From assembly GCA_001797905.1 (NCBI GenBank), contig MGQS01000111.1, positions 6,952 to 20,295 on the forward strand: a stretch of 13,344 bases of DNA. The letters are read 5' to 3'. The position numbers were made by a program, and so were the translations under genes. The stretch's first letter is position 1; each line of letters begins with the position of its first letter. Origin of the DNA: Deltaproteobacteria bacterium RBG_16_54_11 (GTDB lineage Bacteria; Desulfobacterota; B13-G15; RBG-16-54-18). The notes under the pieces are model-generated. The model was not told where the DNA came from and ran no database searches. It saw nothing but the letters and a program-made list of their open reading frames with translations. Positions 1 to 7,742 of the stretch are shown one piece after another.

Positions 1-928
1 CGAAGCACTTTATCTTTACCAGCATCCTGCCGATAAGATAGGTTATGGGGCTTAACCGATAGATGATTACCATGGGGGCTCCGGCAATGGCCCCTTCCAG
101 GGTGGCGGTACCCGAGGCCGTCAACAAGAGATCGGCAGCCTTCATCACCTCAAAGGCTCTACCCTCGACAATCTCGATAGGAAGCCGGCTGCCCGCTATA
201 CACCCCTGAACCACATCCCTGCCGATAGACGAGGCAAGGGGGATCATGAAGCGGGAGAGAGGGAAATCGCTTGCCAGGATCTCTGCAGCGCCTACGAGGG
301 GCGGCAAAAGGACCTTCACCTCCCGGCCCCTACTGCCGGGCAACAGGCCGATGAGGAGGGCATCGGCAGCGATTCCCAATCGCGTGCGCGCCTTCTCACG
401 GGACAGGCCGACATCCAGGATATCGAGGAGCGGATGGCCGACGAACTCCACATCCACCCCCGCTTGCTCATAGAGAGGTGCTTCGAAGGGTAAGATGACC
501 GCCATCTTTGCCACCCGCTTGGCGATCTTTTTAATGCGCCCGGGCCGCCATGCCCAAACCTGTGGGCTCACGTAGTAGAGGACAGGCACCGCACTATCAT
601 TGAAGACCTTGGCCAACCGCAGATTGAATCCAGGGTAATCGATCAGGACAGCCAGATGGGGTCTGCGATCCTTGATAAAACGCTTTATCTGCCTCCAGGC
701 CCTCCAGATATGCCCCATCTTTTCCAAAACCTCGGTAACACCCACAACAGCGAGTTCAGCAGAGGAGAAGAGGAGATGCACCCCCGCCCTCTCCATCTCG
801 CTCCCCCCGATGCCATAACATTCCACCTGAGGTGATAACGATGCCATTGCCTCCGCCAATTTCGCCCCATAGAGATCGCCCGAAGGCTCCCCGGCCACAA
901 TCACTACCTTTTTCCCGGCGTTAATCAC
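1..928 (-). CDS. lpxB: Lipid-A-disaccharide synthase LpxB, 3'-truncated by window edge
   Basis: LpxB is the inner-membrane-associated glycosyltransferase (GT19) that joins UDP-2,3-diacylglucosamine and lipid X into the lipid A disaccharide. I translated the frame from GTG at 928; 309 codons run off the left edge, so roughly the last 70 residues of a usual ~380 are missing. Visible family motifs are VAGEPSGDLYGA (residues 11-22), DYPGFN (97-102), SPQVWAWRPGR (121-131), LPFE (146-149), VGHPLLD (163-169), LLPGSR (195-200) and SGTATLEGA (272-280). The GTG start overlaps the TGA of the oxidoreductase gene (GTGA, 925-928), and an in-frame TAG lies just upstream, so no longer start is possible nearby. 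The AGGG about 8 nt upstream is a modest ribosome binding site. Translational coupling to the upstream gene is inferred. The protein identity is very secure; only the C-terminus is unseen. Confidence 0.96.
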   Translation of the reverse strand, partial: MINAGKKVVIVAGEPSGDLYGAKLAEAMASLSPQVECYGIGGSEMERAGVHLLFSSAELAVVGVTEVLEKMGHIWRAWRQIKRFIKDRRPHLAVLIDYPGFNLRLAKVFNDSAVPVLYYVSPQVWAWRPGRIKKIAKRVAKMAVILPFEAPLYEQAGVDVEFVGHPLLDILDVGLSREKARTRLGIAADALLIGLLPGSRGREVKVLLPPLVGAAEILASDFPLSRFMIPLASSIGRDVVQGCIAGSRLPIEIVEGRAFEVMKAADLLLTASGTATLEGAIAGAPMVIIYRLSPITYLIGRMLVKIKCF

Positions 929-1860
929 TTCATATCCCTATCGATGGCATCGGCGATCCGGATGGCTACCTCCAGGGCACGCTGGCCATCCTCGCCCGAG
1001 CAAACAGGGGGGGTCCGCTCCCGGACGCTCTGCAAAAAGGCCTTCAACTGCATCTCCAAAGGGTCGTTCTGCCGTGCCACTTCATCCACCTGCATCCCCG
1101 CTCTTCCCCTTTTCCCCCTTCGGGTAATCGTCAGGCTCTGTTTCATATAATCGACTGAAAGGTAGGAATCTTTTTGGAGGATGACCATTTTACGCAATTT
1201 CTCCTGGGCGATCCTGCTGGCCGAGAGGTGGGCCACACATCCATTCTTGAAGATGAGGCGCGCATGGGCGACATCGATGTGAGGAGAGCAAAAAGGTGTT
1301 CCTACCGCCTCAATGCCCTCAATGTCCGGCCCCAGGATACTGAGGATGATATCGATGTCGTGGATCATCATATCTAAGATGACGTCGACGTCGGTCCCCC
1401 TGCCGGGAAAGGGAGAGAGCCGACATGATTCTATTAAGAGAGGGTTCTTTAAGACCCCGTTCATGGCTTCCAACGCCCCGTTAAATCTCTCCAGATGTCC
1501 TATCTGAAATATAGCACCTCTCTCCTGAGCCAGGGCATTGAGTTCTTGGGCCTCTGCCACCGTAGCGGTTATGGGTTTCTCCAGCAGGACATCAACACCT
1601 GCCGAAAGGAAGTCCTTCGTTACGCCATAATGGGAAATGGTCGGGACGGCGATGCTCACCGCCTCAACCCTGCCCAGGAGATCACGGTGATGGTAAAGGG
1701 GCTGGCAGCTGGTGTGAACAGCCATCTCCCGGCAACGCCCCTCGTCGATGTCCACCACCCCGATGAGCTCCGCCTCGGGGATGCGGGCGTACTTTTCCGC
1801 ATGGATCTTCCCCAGATACCCAACACCTACCACGCCCACCTTGATTCTGTCCGCTGCCAC
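925..1860 (-). CDS. Gfo/Idh/MocA-family NAD(P)-dependent oxidoreductase in the lpx cluster
   Basis: This 311-residue protein has the usual Gfo/Idh/MocA layout. An N-terminal Rossmann fold carries VGVGYLG (residues 11-17, GxGxxG dinucleotide loop), an acidic residue follows strand 2 (VVDID, 35-39), LEKPIT (93-98) holds the family's catalytic lysine, and the C-terminal alpha/beta substrate domain has DMMIHDIDI (163-171) with the likely catalytic His167. The substrate cannot be read from the sequence. It starts with GTG 2 nt after the lpxA stop and its stop overlaps the lpxB start, so it is embedded between two lipid A genes. In Acidithiobacillus ferrooxidans and Leptospira, GnnA (same superfamily) works with the aminotransferase GnnB to make UDP-GlcNAc3N, an alternative LpxA substrate. 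No aminotransferase gene lies in this window, so a GnnA role is only a possibility; a general sugar dehydrogenase role is equally open. Confidence 0.9.
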   Translation of the reverse strand: MAADRIKVGVVGVGYLGKIHAEKYARIPEAELIGVVDIDEGRCREMAVHTSCQPLYHHRDLLGRVEAVSIAVPTISHYGVTKDFLSAGVDVLLEKPITATVAEAQELNALAQERGAIFQIGHLERFNGALEAMNGVLKNPLLIESCRLSPFPGRGTDVDVILDMMIHDIDIILSILGPDIEGIEAVGTPFCSPHIDVAHARLIFKNGCVAHLSASRIAQEKLRKMVILQKDSYLSVDYMKQSLTITRRGKRGRAGMQVDEVARQNDPLEMQLKAFLQSVRERTPPVCSGEDGQRALEVAIRIADAIDRDMK

Positions 1861-1862
1861 TC

Positions 1863-2639
1863 TTATCTTCTCGTTACCCCTCTCTTTGTCCCCTTGATAA
1901 AATCCAACATATGCCGTACCTCCGGCAGGGCGGAGACGGGGTCCTCTTGCACCTTCTGAATGGCCTCCTCCATGGTGAGGTGTGATCGGAAGAGCACCCT
2001 ATAGGCCTTCCGTAAGCCCGTGATAGCCTCCTCCGGGACCTTATTGCGCTGCAGATTGAGGACATTGATCCCATAGAACTTGACCTTCATCCCCGAGGCA
2101 GTGACGTACGGGGGGATATCCCTCGTGAGGGCTGTCGCCCCTCCCACAAAGGCATAAGTCCCAATCCTGACGTATTGATGAATGGCCACTATCCCACCGA
2201 TGATGGCGTGATCCCCTATCTCTACATGTCCTCCCAAGGCAGCATAGCTGGACATGATGATGCGATTTCCCAAGGTGCAATCATGGGCGACATGGGCATA
2301 GGCCATGAGGAAGTTCTCATCGCCGAGGACTGTCTTCACATTACCGAAGGGGGTGCCACGGTGTATAGTCACGAACTCCCTGATAATATTATTATCTCCT
2401 ACGACGACAGAGGTCTCCTCACCTTTATATCTCAGGTGCTGGGGAGGGGCCCCTAACGAGGCGTGCTGATAGATCTGACACCCCTTGCCTATCACCGTCC
2501 ACTTGTCGATGACGCAAAGGGGACCTATCCGCGTGCCTTTTCCGATTTTTACCTTTTCTCCTATGATGGAGTACGGTCCTATATCCACGCCATCGGCCAC
2601 CTCAGCCGTCGGGTGTACAATAGCTGTCTCGTGTATCAT
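1863..2639 (-). CDS. lpxA: Acyl-ACP--UDP-N-acetylglucosamine O-acyltransferase LpxA
   Basis: LpxA performs the first lipid A step, moving an (R)-3-hydroxyacyl group from ACP to UDP-GlcNAc in the cytoplasm. The 258 residues match the family length. The first ~185 residues are left-handed beta-helix hexapeptide repeats, including IGPYSIIGEKVKIG (20-33) and VEIGDHAIIGG (139-149), followed by a helical C-terminal domain. The signature AYAHVAHDC (113-121) puts His119 at the position of the E. coli catalytic His125, a constant offset of 6 that also maps His154 to E. coli His160. Gly167 (second Gly of FVGG) then maps to E. coli Gly173, the hydrocarbon-ruler position, where glycine goes with long (C14-type) hydroxyacyl chains; this chain-length reading is inference. 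The ATG overlaps the fabZ stop as ATGA (2636-2639), suggesting translational coupling. Confidence 0.97.
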   Translation of the reverse strand: MIHETAIVHPTAEVADGVDIGPYSIIGEKVKIGKGTRIGPLCVIDKWTVIGKGCQIYQHASLGAPPQHLRYKGEETSVVVGDNNIIREFVTIHRGTPFGNVKTVLGDENFLMAYAHVAHDCTLGNRIIMSSYAALGGHVEIGDHAIIGGIVAIHQYVRIGTYAFVGGATALTRDIPPYVTASGMKVKFYGINVLNLQRNKVPEEAITGLRKAYRVLFRSHLTMEEAIQKVQEDPVSALPEVRHMLDFIKGTKRGVTRR

Positions 2640-3085
2640 CTCGCACCAACCTCCTTGTCCATGATGGTGGCCAGGATTTCCGCCTCCGCAGCCAGCTGAT
2701 CGCCTACAAAGGCCTTACCCTGAAAGGCCCAAATCATGCCGCGGTGTTTCGTCACATCGATCTCCAGGCGAAGCTGGTCCCCGGGGACAACCGGCCTTCT
2801 GAACTTTATCCGGTTCATGGACATGAGGTAGACGCCCTTGCCCTCCGCCTCCTTCCCCATGGCCCGGAACGCCAGCACGCCGGCGGTCTGTCCCAAGGCC
2901 TCAATGATGAGGACGCCGGGCATCACCGGCTCTCCGGGAAAATGCCCCTGGAAAAAGGGTTCGTTGACCGTAACATTCTTTATCCCCACTATCCGCTTGC
3001 CCTCCTCCAGCTCTATGATGCGGTCGACAAATAAAAAGGGATATCGATGGGGCAAGACATCCATGATCCCCTGTACATCGATCAT
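2636..3085 (-). CDS. fabZ: 3-hydroxyacyl-ACP dehydratase FabZ
   Basis: FabZ dehydrates (R)-3-hydroxyacyl-ACP to trans-2-enoyl-ACP in fatty acid elongation and thus competes with LpxA and LpxD for hydroxyacyl-ACP. From ATG 3085 the protein has 149 residues, the normal size. Motifs are LPHRYPFLFVDR (11-22) and FFQGHFPGEPVMPGVLIIEALGQ (44-66), giving the catalytic pair His48 and Glu62 of the hotdog fold. The open frame reaches back to 3199 and would add 38 charged residues overlapping the lpxD 3' end. I reject that start because ATG 3085 has a strong GGAGG at 8 nt spacing and yields the conserved N-terminus MIDVQGIMDVLPHRYPF. It begins 14 nt after the lpxD stop and overlaps lpxA by 4 nt. Pairing fabZ with lpxA/lpxD in one operon is common and would tie membrane phospholipid and lipid A supply together. 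Confidence 0.96.
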   Translation of the reverse strand: MIDVQGIMDVLPHRYPFLFVDRIIELEEGKRIVGIKNVTVNEPFFQGHFPGEPVMPGVLIIEALGQTAGVLAFRAMGKEAEGKGVYLMSMNRIKFRRPVVPGDQLRLEIDVTKHRGMIWAFQGKAFVGDQLAAEAEILATIMDKEVGAR

Positions 3086-3099
3086 CAAATTCCTCCTCT

Positions 3100-4146
3100 C
3101 TATTCTTCCTCTTTCTCTGTCGCTTTTTTTTTCTCGAGCGCCGCTACCCGCTTGCGCAACAGGTCCAACTCCTTCCTTATCTCCGGAAGCCTGGACCATA
3201 CCGCGGCCACCTTCAGAAACTGCCGGTAGGGGAGGTGGGGGGTCCCGAGGACGATTTGATTGGGAGGCACATTCTTGGCGATACCGGACTGGGCGCCAAT
3301 CATAACGTTGTCCCCTATCTCAATGTGGTCGACCAGCCCTACCTGCCCCGCCAAGGTGACGTTTTTCCCGAGCTTCGTGCTCCCTGAGATTCCCACCTGG
3401 GCAACGATGATGCTATTCTCCCCTATCTGCACATTGTGGCCGATTTGGACGAGATTGTCGAACTTCACCCCCTTCTTGACCAGGGTCTTGCCAAAGGTGG
3501 CCCGATCAAGGCAACAGTTGGCGCCGATCTCGACATCGTCTTCGATCTCCACGATCCCCACCTGCGGGATCCTCACATTCGCCTCTCCATCCTTAACAAA
3601 GCCAAAGCCGTCGGCCCCGATGACCGTGCCTGCATGGATGATGACGCGCTTCCCGAGGATGCACCGGGGGTAGATGGTCACATGGGGATAGATAACGGTG
3701 TCTTCACCGATTGCCGCCTGGGGGCCGATGGAGACAAAGGGATAGATGGTGACCCGTGAGCCGATCTCAGCCTCATCCCCGATGGAGACAAAGGGGTGTA
3801 TCGTGGCATCCTTGCTCACCTTGGCCGAGGGGCTGACCCAGGCCGTTGCCGAGACCCCTCCTGCGACGTATGGTTGCCGGGTGAACGCGGCGAGGATCTT
3901 GGCCGCGGCCAAGAGGGGGTTTTTTACTATCAGCAGGGGAAGAGAGACATCCGTTATCTCCTGCGGGACGATAGCGGCAGAGGCCTTGGTCCCCTTCAGC
4001 AGAGGGATGAATCGCTCAGTGCTGGCAAAGGTGATATCACCTTCCTGCGCCCCCTCTATGCCGGCGAGCCCCGATATTACTACCGAGCCATCCCCTATCA
4101 CCTTGCCCCCGACCTCGCGGGCCAGGCTTTCGAGGCTCCGTTTCAC
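3100..4146 (-). CDS. lpxD: UDP-3-O-(3-hydroxyacyl)glucosamine N-acyltransferase LpxD
   Basis: LpxD adds the second hydroxyacyl chain, to the 2-amino group of UDP-3-O-acylglucosamine, in the third step of lipid A synthesis. The 348-residue product has an N-terminal uridine-binding domain (about 1-100), a long left-handed beta-helix (about 104-290) of hexapeptide repeats, and a C-terminal helix (about 315-342) whose heptad-like leucines and charged tail (ending KEEE) suggest the trimer-stabilising helix. FDNLVQIGHNVQIG (229-242) contains His237, equivalent to E. coli catalytic His239. GADGFGF (177-183) is another family signature. The start is GTG at 4146. Its ribosome binding site AAGGAG is formed by the last two sense codons of ompH, directly before that gene's TAA, with 8 nt spacing, so translation of the two genes is probably linked. 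Confidence 0.97.
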   Translation of the reverse strand: MKRSLESLAREVGGKVIGDGSVVISGLAGIEGAQEGDITFASTERFIPLLKGTKASAAIVPQEITDVSLPLLIVKNPLLAAAKILAAFTRQPYVAGGVSATAWVSPSAKVSKDATIHPFVSIGDEAEIGSRVTIYPFVSIGPQAAIGEDTVIYPHVTIYPRCILGKRVIIHAGTVIGADGFGFVKDGEANVRIPQVGIVEIEDDVEIGANCCLDRATFGKTLVKKGVKFDNLVQIGHNVQIGENSIIVAQVGISGSTKLGKNVTLAGQVGLVDHIEIGDNVMIGAQSGIAKNVPPNQIVLGTPHLPYRQFLKVAAVWSRLPEIRKELDLLRKRVAALEKKKATEKEEE

Positions 4147-4151
4147 AGGCT

Positions 4152-4664
4152 TTACTCCTTGGCGGCATCGAAGGTCTTGATCACCCGGTCGGTGATATCG
4201 ATCTCCTTGGAGGCATAAGCAACCAAGCCTGTTTCCAAGATCAAGGTATATTTCTCCTCCTGCCCCAACTTCTTGATCACTATCATGAGACTCTTATTGA
4301 ACTTGGTTGCGCTTTCCTTGTTCATCTGCTTGAGCTCGGCATCGGCATCCTGCCCCAACCGATCCAGATCTTTTACCTTCTGCTGGAACTCCCGCTCCTT
4401 CTCTCTCCTGGCCTGCTCGCTGAGCATGCCGGCCTTCTTCTCCAACGATTCCTTTAAGGCCTTTAACTCCGCTGCCTTTTTTTCGTAATTCTTTTGCAAT
4501 TCAGTACCCCTCTTCACAAAGGCATCTCTCTCCTTTGCCCATCGCTTGGACTCGTTTAAGACTCGGTCCATGTCGAAATAGCCGACCTTGATTGCTTGCG
4601 CGTAGGCAAGAGGGGAGGCCATGAGCAGACCTAAAAAGACAAAACATGCAAGTACCTTCTTCAT
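4152..4664 (-). CDS. skp: OmpH/Skp-family periplasmic chaperone
   Basis: Skp/OmpH proteins form jellyfish-shaped trimers in the periplasm that hold unfolded outer-membrane proteins until BamA takes them. The 170-residue precursor begins with a clear signal peptide (MKK, hydrophobic core, then PLAYA-QA, cleavage after about residue 22). The mature protein opens with IKVGYFDMDRVLNESK (25-40), the conserved first strand and helix of the family. It continues with a long, highly charged coiled-coil segment (about 40-125, many K/E/A/L residues), and returns to a beta strand around KYTLILETGLVAYAS (138-152), which closes the body domain. ATG 4664 has AAAGGAG at 7 nt spacing. It lies 28 nt after bamA and 5 nt before lpxD, the conserved bamA-ompH-lpxD order. 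The identity is solid; how far it matches E. coli Skp in client range cannot be told. Confidence 0.94.
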   Translation of the reverse strand: MKKVLACFVFLGLLMASPLAYAQAIKVGYFDMDRVLNESKRWAKERDAFVKRGTELQKNYEKKAAELKALKESLEKKAGMLSEQARREKEREFQQKVKDLDRLGQDADAELKQMNKESATKFNKSLMIVIKKLGQEEKYTLILETGLVAYASKEIDITDRVIKTFDAAKE

Positions 4665-4692
4665 CGACTAACTCCTTTCTCTCTGTGTAATA

Positions 4693-6978
4693 TTAAAACA
4701 TCGTCCCCATGGAGAAGTCCCATACGTTGGTCTTCTCTCCGCGGCCAGACCGGGGACTGAGGTTGTACCCCCAATCGACGCGGATGGGGCCAAAAGGGGA
4801 ATACCAGCGGATGCCCGCTCCGACAGCTTGCCGCAGCGGGGTGAAGCTGTTATCAAAACTTCTTTCTCCTCCTCCCCATCCCTTGCCGATGTCGTAGAAT
4901 ACCGCTAGCCGCAAGCCGATGGCCTTGCTCAGGGGGTAGAGCAATTCCGTGTTCAAGACCACCATATTGAGGGCGCCGATCGGTTCGTTATCCTTCGGAT
5001 CCACGGGGCTGGCAAACCCGTAATCGAACCCCCTTAAGGTCTTGATACCCCCGACATAGAATCTCTCATTGATGGGTACCTCTTTGTGCGTATATGGCCG
5101 GATGAAACCGGCGGTTCCCCGCAGGTTTAAGACTAGGTCGCCGACAATGGGGTGGAACCAACTGACCCCGCCACTGGCAGAATAGAAGTAATTGTCGCCA
5201 CCCAGGCCGGCAATGGCGCCGGTGACCCATATCTCCGATCCATTGGTCGGGAAGTAGGGGTCATCGAGGGTGTTCCTGGTAAAGGTGAGGATGACCTTGC
5301 CCGTGGTGCTCGCCCCCTCCACCCACAGGTCATAGATGTAATCTCCAGGGAAATATACAGTTGTATCGACATTGTATACCTTCACCCGCTCGAACCGATA
5401 ACCAAGGGACGCAACGATATTTTCCGTGATCTCCCTGCCGATGGTGATGCCTCCTCCAGCTACATCGACCTTGTAGGAATCAAACTCCTCCGTCTCGCTG
5501 TAGCCGGTCACCCCAAGGGATACCTGGGTGTCTAAAAAGCGCGGATCGGTGAAACCGACGTTGAAATTCCGTACCTCCCCTCCGATCTCCACCTTGATGT
5601 TCGCCTTGTATCCGCGACCAAACAGATTTCCATGGGAAAGGGCCACGCTCCCCACCACCCCATGGACATTGCTGTACCCTGCGCCGAACGACAACCTCCC
5701 CATCTGCTGCTCCTCGACCCTGATGTCCAAATCGATGAGCTCCTTCTTCTCCGTGGGGCTGGGGGCGAACTCCACCTCCTTAAAATATCCTGTGCGCAAA
5801 ACCCGCTCGCGGCTCTTGCGCAGCCGGGTAGAGCTATAGAGGTCGCCTTCGGCAATCTTCAACTCCCGCCTGATCACCTTGTCCCTGGTCTTGGTGTTCC
5901 CCTCCATCTCTATGCGGTTGATATGGACCGTAATCCCCTTGTCGATCTTAAAGGTCAGGTGCACGAGCTTCTTCTCGTTGTCGAGCATGGTCAAGGGGGA
6001 TACATCCGCATAGGCATATCCTTTATCGGTATATTGGTCGGTCAGCCACAGGAGGTCTTTTTGTACCAGGGAGGAACGGTAGACCTTGTTCGCCCGGCTC
6101 GTAAACCCCTTTAGGAGTTGCTCTTTGGTGGTGAGAATGTCCCCTGTAATGTCGAGGCTGCCGAGCTTATATTGCTCCCCTTCCTCGATCCTGATGGTGA
6201 TCTGGATGGATTTTTTATTTTTACTGAGGGTGACCTCTGGTTCGCTTATCTTCACCGTCACGTAGCCGTCATCGAGGTAGAGGCTTCTGATACGGCTCAT
6301 ATCCACCTCTAAAACGTCCGTTTCCACCGTGCCGGATTTGGTGAGCCACCACAGCCACCCCTTCTTCTTGGTCTTCATAACGGTTCTGAGCTTTCTTGAC
6401 CCAAAGACCTTATTTCCCACGAAGGTTATCTTGGTGAGGTAACCCTTCACCCCTTCGACGATATCGAAGTAAACAACCGCCTTATTCCCCTGCTCAAGCT
6501 CGACCCGATACTCCACCTCGCTGCCGAAGTACCGCTTGGAGGTATAGAGCTTTTTGATCTCCGTGACGCTGGAGCGCACCTTGCCCATGTCCAGAACCGA
6601 ATCACGCTTGACCTCGATGACCCCCTCGACATCCTCCTGGCTCAGCTTGACGTTGCCGGAGATGACGATATTCGCCACATAAGGCTTCTCGATCACGGCA
6701 AAGGTGAGTATGATCTCTCCTTTGGTTTCAGCTGCATCGACCTGCACGTCGCGGAAGTACCCCAGGCGGTAGATAGCCTTGATATCCTCGCGTACCCTCT
6801 CTGGGGAAAAGGGCTGCCCTGCTTTGCTCTTTATCTCCTTGAGGATTATCCCCTTATCCACCCGCTCATTTCCGAAGATCACGATCTCCTTGATCACCCC
6901 CTGTTGGGCAAGGGCCGGGGCAACGGCGGTTACGAGGAAAAAGAATAAAACAAAGCCTAGTGTTTTCATTCCGCTCAC
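4693..6978 (-). CDS. bamA: Outer membrane protein assembly factor BamA
   Basis: BamA is the Omp85-family core of the machinery that inserts beta-barrel proteins into the outer membrane. From GTG 6978 it is 761 residues: a signal peptide (about 1-24, ending APALA-QQ), five POTRA domains (roughly 27-97, 99-177, 179-267, 270-347, 350-425) and a 16-strand-type barrel from about residue 426. The barrel shows the lid-loop motif as LRGFDYG (646-652, where E. coli has VRGF) and ends in an aromatic residue (TMF), the usual C-terminal signal. The open frame reaches ATG 7017, but that ATG sits inside a predicted -10 box and adds 13 residues before the signal peptide. GTG 6978 has a GGGGG-type ribosome binding site 9 nt upstream. 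ATG 6969, three codons on, is also possible but 18 nt from that site. A separate promoter is proposed upstream. Confidence 0.95.
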   Translation of the reverse strand: MSGMKTLGFVLFFFLVTAVAPALAQQGVIKEIVIFGNERVDKGIILKEIKSKAGQPFSPERVREDIKAIYRLGYFRDVQVDAAETKGEIILTFAVIEKPYVANIVISGNVKLSQEDVEGVIEVKRDSVLDMGKVRSSVTEIKKLYTSKRYFGSEVEYRVELEQGNKAVVYFDIVEGVKGYLTKITFVGNKVFGSRKLRTVMKTKKKGWLWWLTKSGTVETDVLEVDMSRIRSLYLDDGYVTVKISEPEVTLSKNKKSIQITIRIEEGEQYKLGSLDITGDILTTKEQLLKGFTSRANKVYRSSLVQKDLLWLTDQYTDKGYAYADVSPLTMLDNEKKLVHLTFKIDKGITVHINRIEMEGNTKTRDKVIRRELKIAEGDLYSSTRLRKSRERVLRTGYFKEVEFAPSPTEKKELIDLDIRVEEQQMGRLSFGAGYSNVHGVVGSVALSHGNLFGRGYKANIKVEIGGEVRNFNVGFTDPRFLDTQVSLGVTGYSETEEFDSYKVDVAGGGITIGREITENIVASLGYRFERVKVYNVDTTVYFPGDYIYDLWVEGASTTGKVILTFTRNTLDDPYFPTNGSEIWVTGAIAGLGGDNYFYSASGGVSWFHPIVGDLVLNLRGTAGFIRPYTHKEVPINERFYVGGIKTLRGFDYGFASPVDPKDNEPIGALNMVVLNTELLYPLSKAIGLRLAVFYDIGKGWGGGERSFDNSFTPLRQAVGAGIRWYSPFGPIRVDWGYNLSPRSGRGEKTNVWDFSMGTMF

Positions 6979-7041
6979 AGTGAGGCACCCCCTTCGGGTC
7001 AAAAAGCACCCTTTCATAGCAGATATTCGCCCGTTTGTAAA
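6970..7041 (-). promoter_or_regulatory. Predicted promoter and ribosome binding site of bamA in the lolD-bamA gap
   Basis: On the minus strand TTTACA (7041-7036) lies exactly 17 nt before TATGAA (7018-7013), a fair sigma-70 match (5/6 and 4/6). Transcription would begin near 7006. A purine-rich AAGGGGG (6994-6988) then precedes GTG 6978 by 9 nt. This is the widest gap in the cluster, which makes an internal promoter plausible. It does not resemble the GAACTT/TCTGA-type sigma-E promoters that drive envelope genes in enterobacteria. Prediction by eye only. Confidence 0.5.
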
Positions 7042-7049
7042 CTACATTT

Positions 7050-7742
7050 TCAGACCATTCTTCCATCCGCCAGGAGGATCTGCCGCGGGAAGCGCCGCGC
7101 CAAGGCCTCATTGTGAGTGACGATGATGAGGGTAACGCCCTTCGCCCGGTTGAGGGAGAAGATAAGCCGAATGATCCGTTCCCCGGTTTTGCTGTCCAGG
7201 TTCCCGGTCGGCTCATCGGCCAACAGGAGGGCGGGGTGTAAGACCAAGGCCCTGGCAACGGCAACCCTCTGCTGCTCACCGCCGGAGAGCTCCCCTGGTT
7301 TATGCCGCATGCGGTCCTTGAGACCGACCTCCGTTAAGATCTCCTCTGCTTGCTGTTGAGCCTCCTCTTTGCCCATCCCCCGTATCAAGGCGGGCATCAT
7401 GGTGTTCTCCAAGGCATTGAACTCGGGCAGGAGGTTATAAAATTGGAAGACGAAGCCTATGTCTCGATTCCTCAATGCGGCCAAGGTCCCTTCCGGACGG
7501 GAGAAGATATCCACACCTTGGTAGAGGACCTCCCCCTGGGACGGCCGGTCCAGCGTACCCAGGATGTGAAGCAGCGTCGTCTTTCCCGCTCCCGAAGCCC
7601 CCGAAATAGCCACCCGCTCCCCCCGTTGCACAATAAGGTCGATCCCCTTGAGGGCAAGAATCTTTGTCCCTCCCTTTTTAAATGCCTTATGGAGCCCCCG
7701 TACCTGAATCAAGGGGGTTGCCTTGCGCTGCTTTAGATCCAT
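7050..7742 (-). CDS. lolD: Lipoprotein-releasing ABC transporter ATP-binding protein LolD
   Basis: LolD is the cytoplasmic ATPase that powers extraction of outer-membrane lipoproteins from the inner membrane for transfer to the LolA carrier. The 230 residues contain all ABC motifs: Walker A GASGAGKT (48-55), Q-loop FVFQFYNLLPE (97-107) in the form typical of the LolD/MacB group, signature LSGGEQQRVAVARAL (152-166), Walker B ALLLADEP (171-178) with catalytic Glu177, D-loop NLD (181-183) and the H-loop His210 (VTHNEA). ATG 7742 lies 10 nt inside the preceding gene's 3' end, with GGGG 5 nt ahead. The partner permease gene is two genes upstream rather than adjacent, because a cNMP-binding gene sits between them. 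MacB-type or FtsE-type assignments are less likely given the permease type and the bamA/lpx context. Confidence 0.93.
   Translation of the reverse strand: MDLKQRKATPLIQVRGLHKAFKKGGTKILALKGIDLIVQRGERVAISGASGAGKTTLLHILGTLDRPSQGEVLYQGVDIFSRPEGTLAALRNRDIGFVFQFYNLLPEFNALENTMMPALIRGMGKEEAQQQAEEILTEVGLKDRMRHKPGELSGGEQQRVAVARALVLHPALLLADEPTGNLDSKTGERIIRLIFSLNRAKGVTLIIVTHNEALARRFPRQILLADGRMV

Noticed and set aside
685..900. 71-residue minus-strand frame that might suggest a broken lpxB
   Set aside because: It is a shadow in another frame; the lpxB frame from GTG 928 is continuous with all motifs intact to the window edge.
3086..3199. 38-residue N-terminal extension of FabZ
   Set aside because: It overlaps the lpxD 3' end, is charged and unlike FabZ, and the internal ATG at 3085 has a strong ribosome binding site and gives the conserved N-terminus.
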